From positions 29,953,191-30,017,190 of the forward strand of contig NC_088708.1 in assembly GCF_963576615.1 (NCBI RefSeq): a DNA stretch of 64,000 bases, in the 5' to 3' direction. Below the pieces are notes generated by a model. That model saw only the letters and a list, made by a program, of their open reading frames with translations. It was not told the DNA's origin and did no database searches. Positions within the stretch are counted from its first letter, which is position 1; each line of letters starts with the position of its first letter. Below, piece after piece: positions 63,513 to 64,000 of this stretch. Origin of the DNA: Watersipora subatra (taxonomy: Eukaryota; Bryozoa; Gymnolaemata; Cheilostomatida; Watersiporidae). The position numbers and the translations under genes were made by a program.

Positions 63513-63514
63513 TA

Positions 63515-63858
63515 CAGTCATACCTCGACATAGGTACATGCCTCAATATACATGCCTCAATGTACATGCCTCAATGTACGAAAAAATTGAGATACAAGCA
63601 GCATTTTGAGCAGGCTTCATCTTTGAGATGGCCAAGTATGCGAGAGACCGACTTCAAAAACAGCATCGCTCGATCTTTCTTCTAAAATCAGTTTGAAAAA
63701 ATTTGAAAGGTCGGCTAAACGTTATTGCGAGCGTGAGGCAAAAAAGTGACAAACCGGAAACAGATAATTAAAATGAGTATGATAAAATTGAAAAATATTT
63801 TGAAATAGATTAAAACTTAGCTTTGAGTGTGGGTTAAGTAAGATAAATTCATTTAGGA
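63515..63858 (+). mobile_element. Tigger/pogo-type 5' end, truncated by window
   Basis: TA, then CAGTCATACCTCGACATAGG, followed by a short CATGCCTCAATGTA triplication and blocks (GCCAAGTATG, ACAGCATC) shared with the element at 7347. It runs into the foldback arm at 63859, which may be inserted in it. Confidence 0.6.
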
Positions 63859-64000
63859 GTTGACTTGCAACAAAACCCACATTACAGTTAATTGGTATCA
63901 AAAGGTTCACCATGTCTTAGTCGGCTGTGTTGTATGTGCAAAATATGTGGAAATGTGATTACAAGCTTTTAAAAGCTCAAAAACTAATAGTTAATCGCAG
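63859..64000. mobile_element. Foldback element arm, cut by window end
   Basis: Matches the arm at 42569-42710 from GTTGACTTGCAACAAAA onward, with about 15 percent differences. Confidence 0.75.

Overview
The window is nuclear DNA of an animal: long introns with GT/AG borders, signal-peptide and membrane-protein exons, and dense eukaryotic transposons. A neurogenin-type bHLH gene points to a bilaterian, and a CATSPER3-type sperm channel, absent from flies and nematodes, argues against those groups. A spiralian such as a mollusc, annelid or bryozoan is my best guess; nothing fixes the species. || Four host genes can be supported. (1) 298-17418, + strand, 5' end outside the window: a cell-surface protein with six Ig-like domains, one fibronectin III domain and a hydrophobic C-terminal tail. 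(2) 24602-32118, - strand: a complete five-exon secretory phospholipase A2 of 245 residues with an unusual Ser/Thr-rich extension and a GPI-signal-like tail. (3) 33074-41855, + strand: a complete eight-exon CATSPER3-like channel of 436 residues, head to head with the phospholipase gene (955 bp between start codons). (4) 52497-53630, - strand: a complete two-exon neurogenin of 236 residues, alone between about 10 kb of non-coding DNA on each side. || The rest is largely mobile DNA, often nested. The Ig-gene introns hold non-LTR retrotransposon remnants (1.87-3.06 kb), a TA-flanked MITE (3.9-4.3 kb), a P-element-like transposon (7144-9960) split by a Tigger/pogo element (7347-8597), and a probable solo LTR (12363-12759). 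Downstream of that gene a 27-bp minisatellite hosts a roughly 825-bp inverted-repeat transposon (17888-23703), which is itself interrupted by a full-length Ty3/gypsy element (18416-22583) and by a second copy of itself (22803-23624). The phospholipase introns carry a Helitron with a broken replicase N-terminus (26313-28378) and a hAT MITE dimer (29909-30688). A shorter copy of the same Helitron lies inverted at 59591-61101, and a foldback-type element with arms of about 163 bp lies at 42569-43486. || How the genes relate: the Ig gene and the phospholipase gene are convergent and both end in GPI-like tails. The phospholipase and CATSPER3 genes are divergent and could share control sequence, which is interesting because secreted phospholipase A2 and CatSper both act in sperm of studied animals. 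That link is inference.
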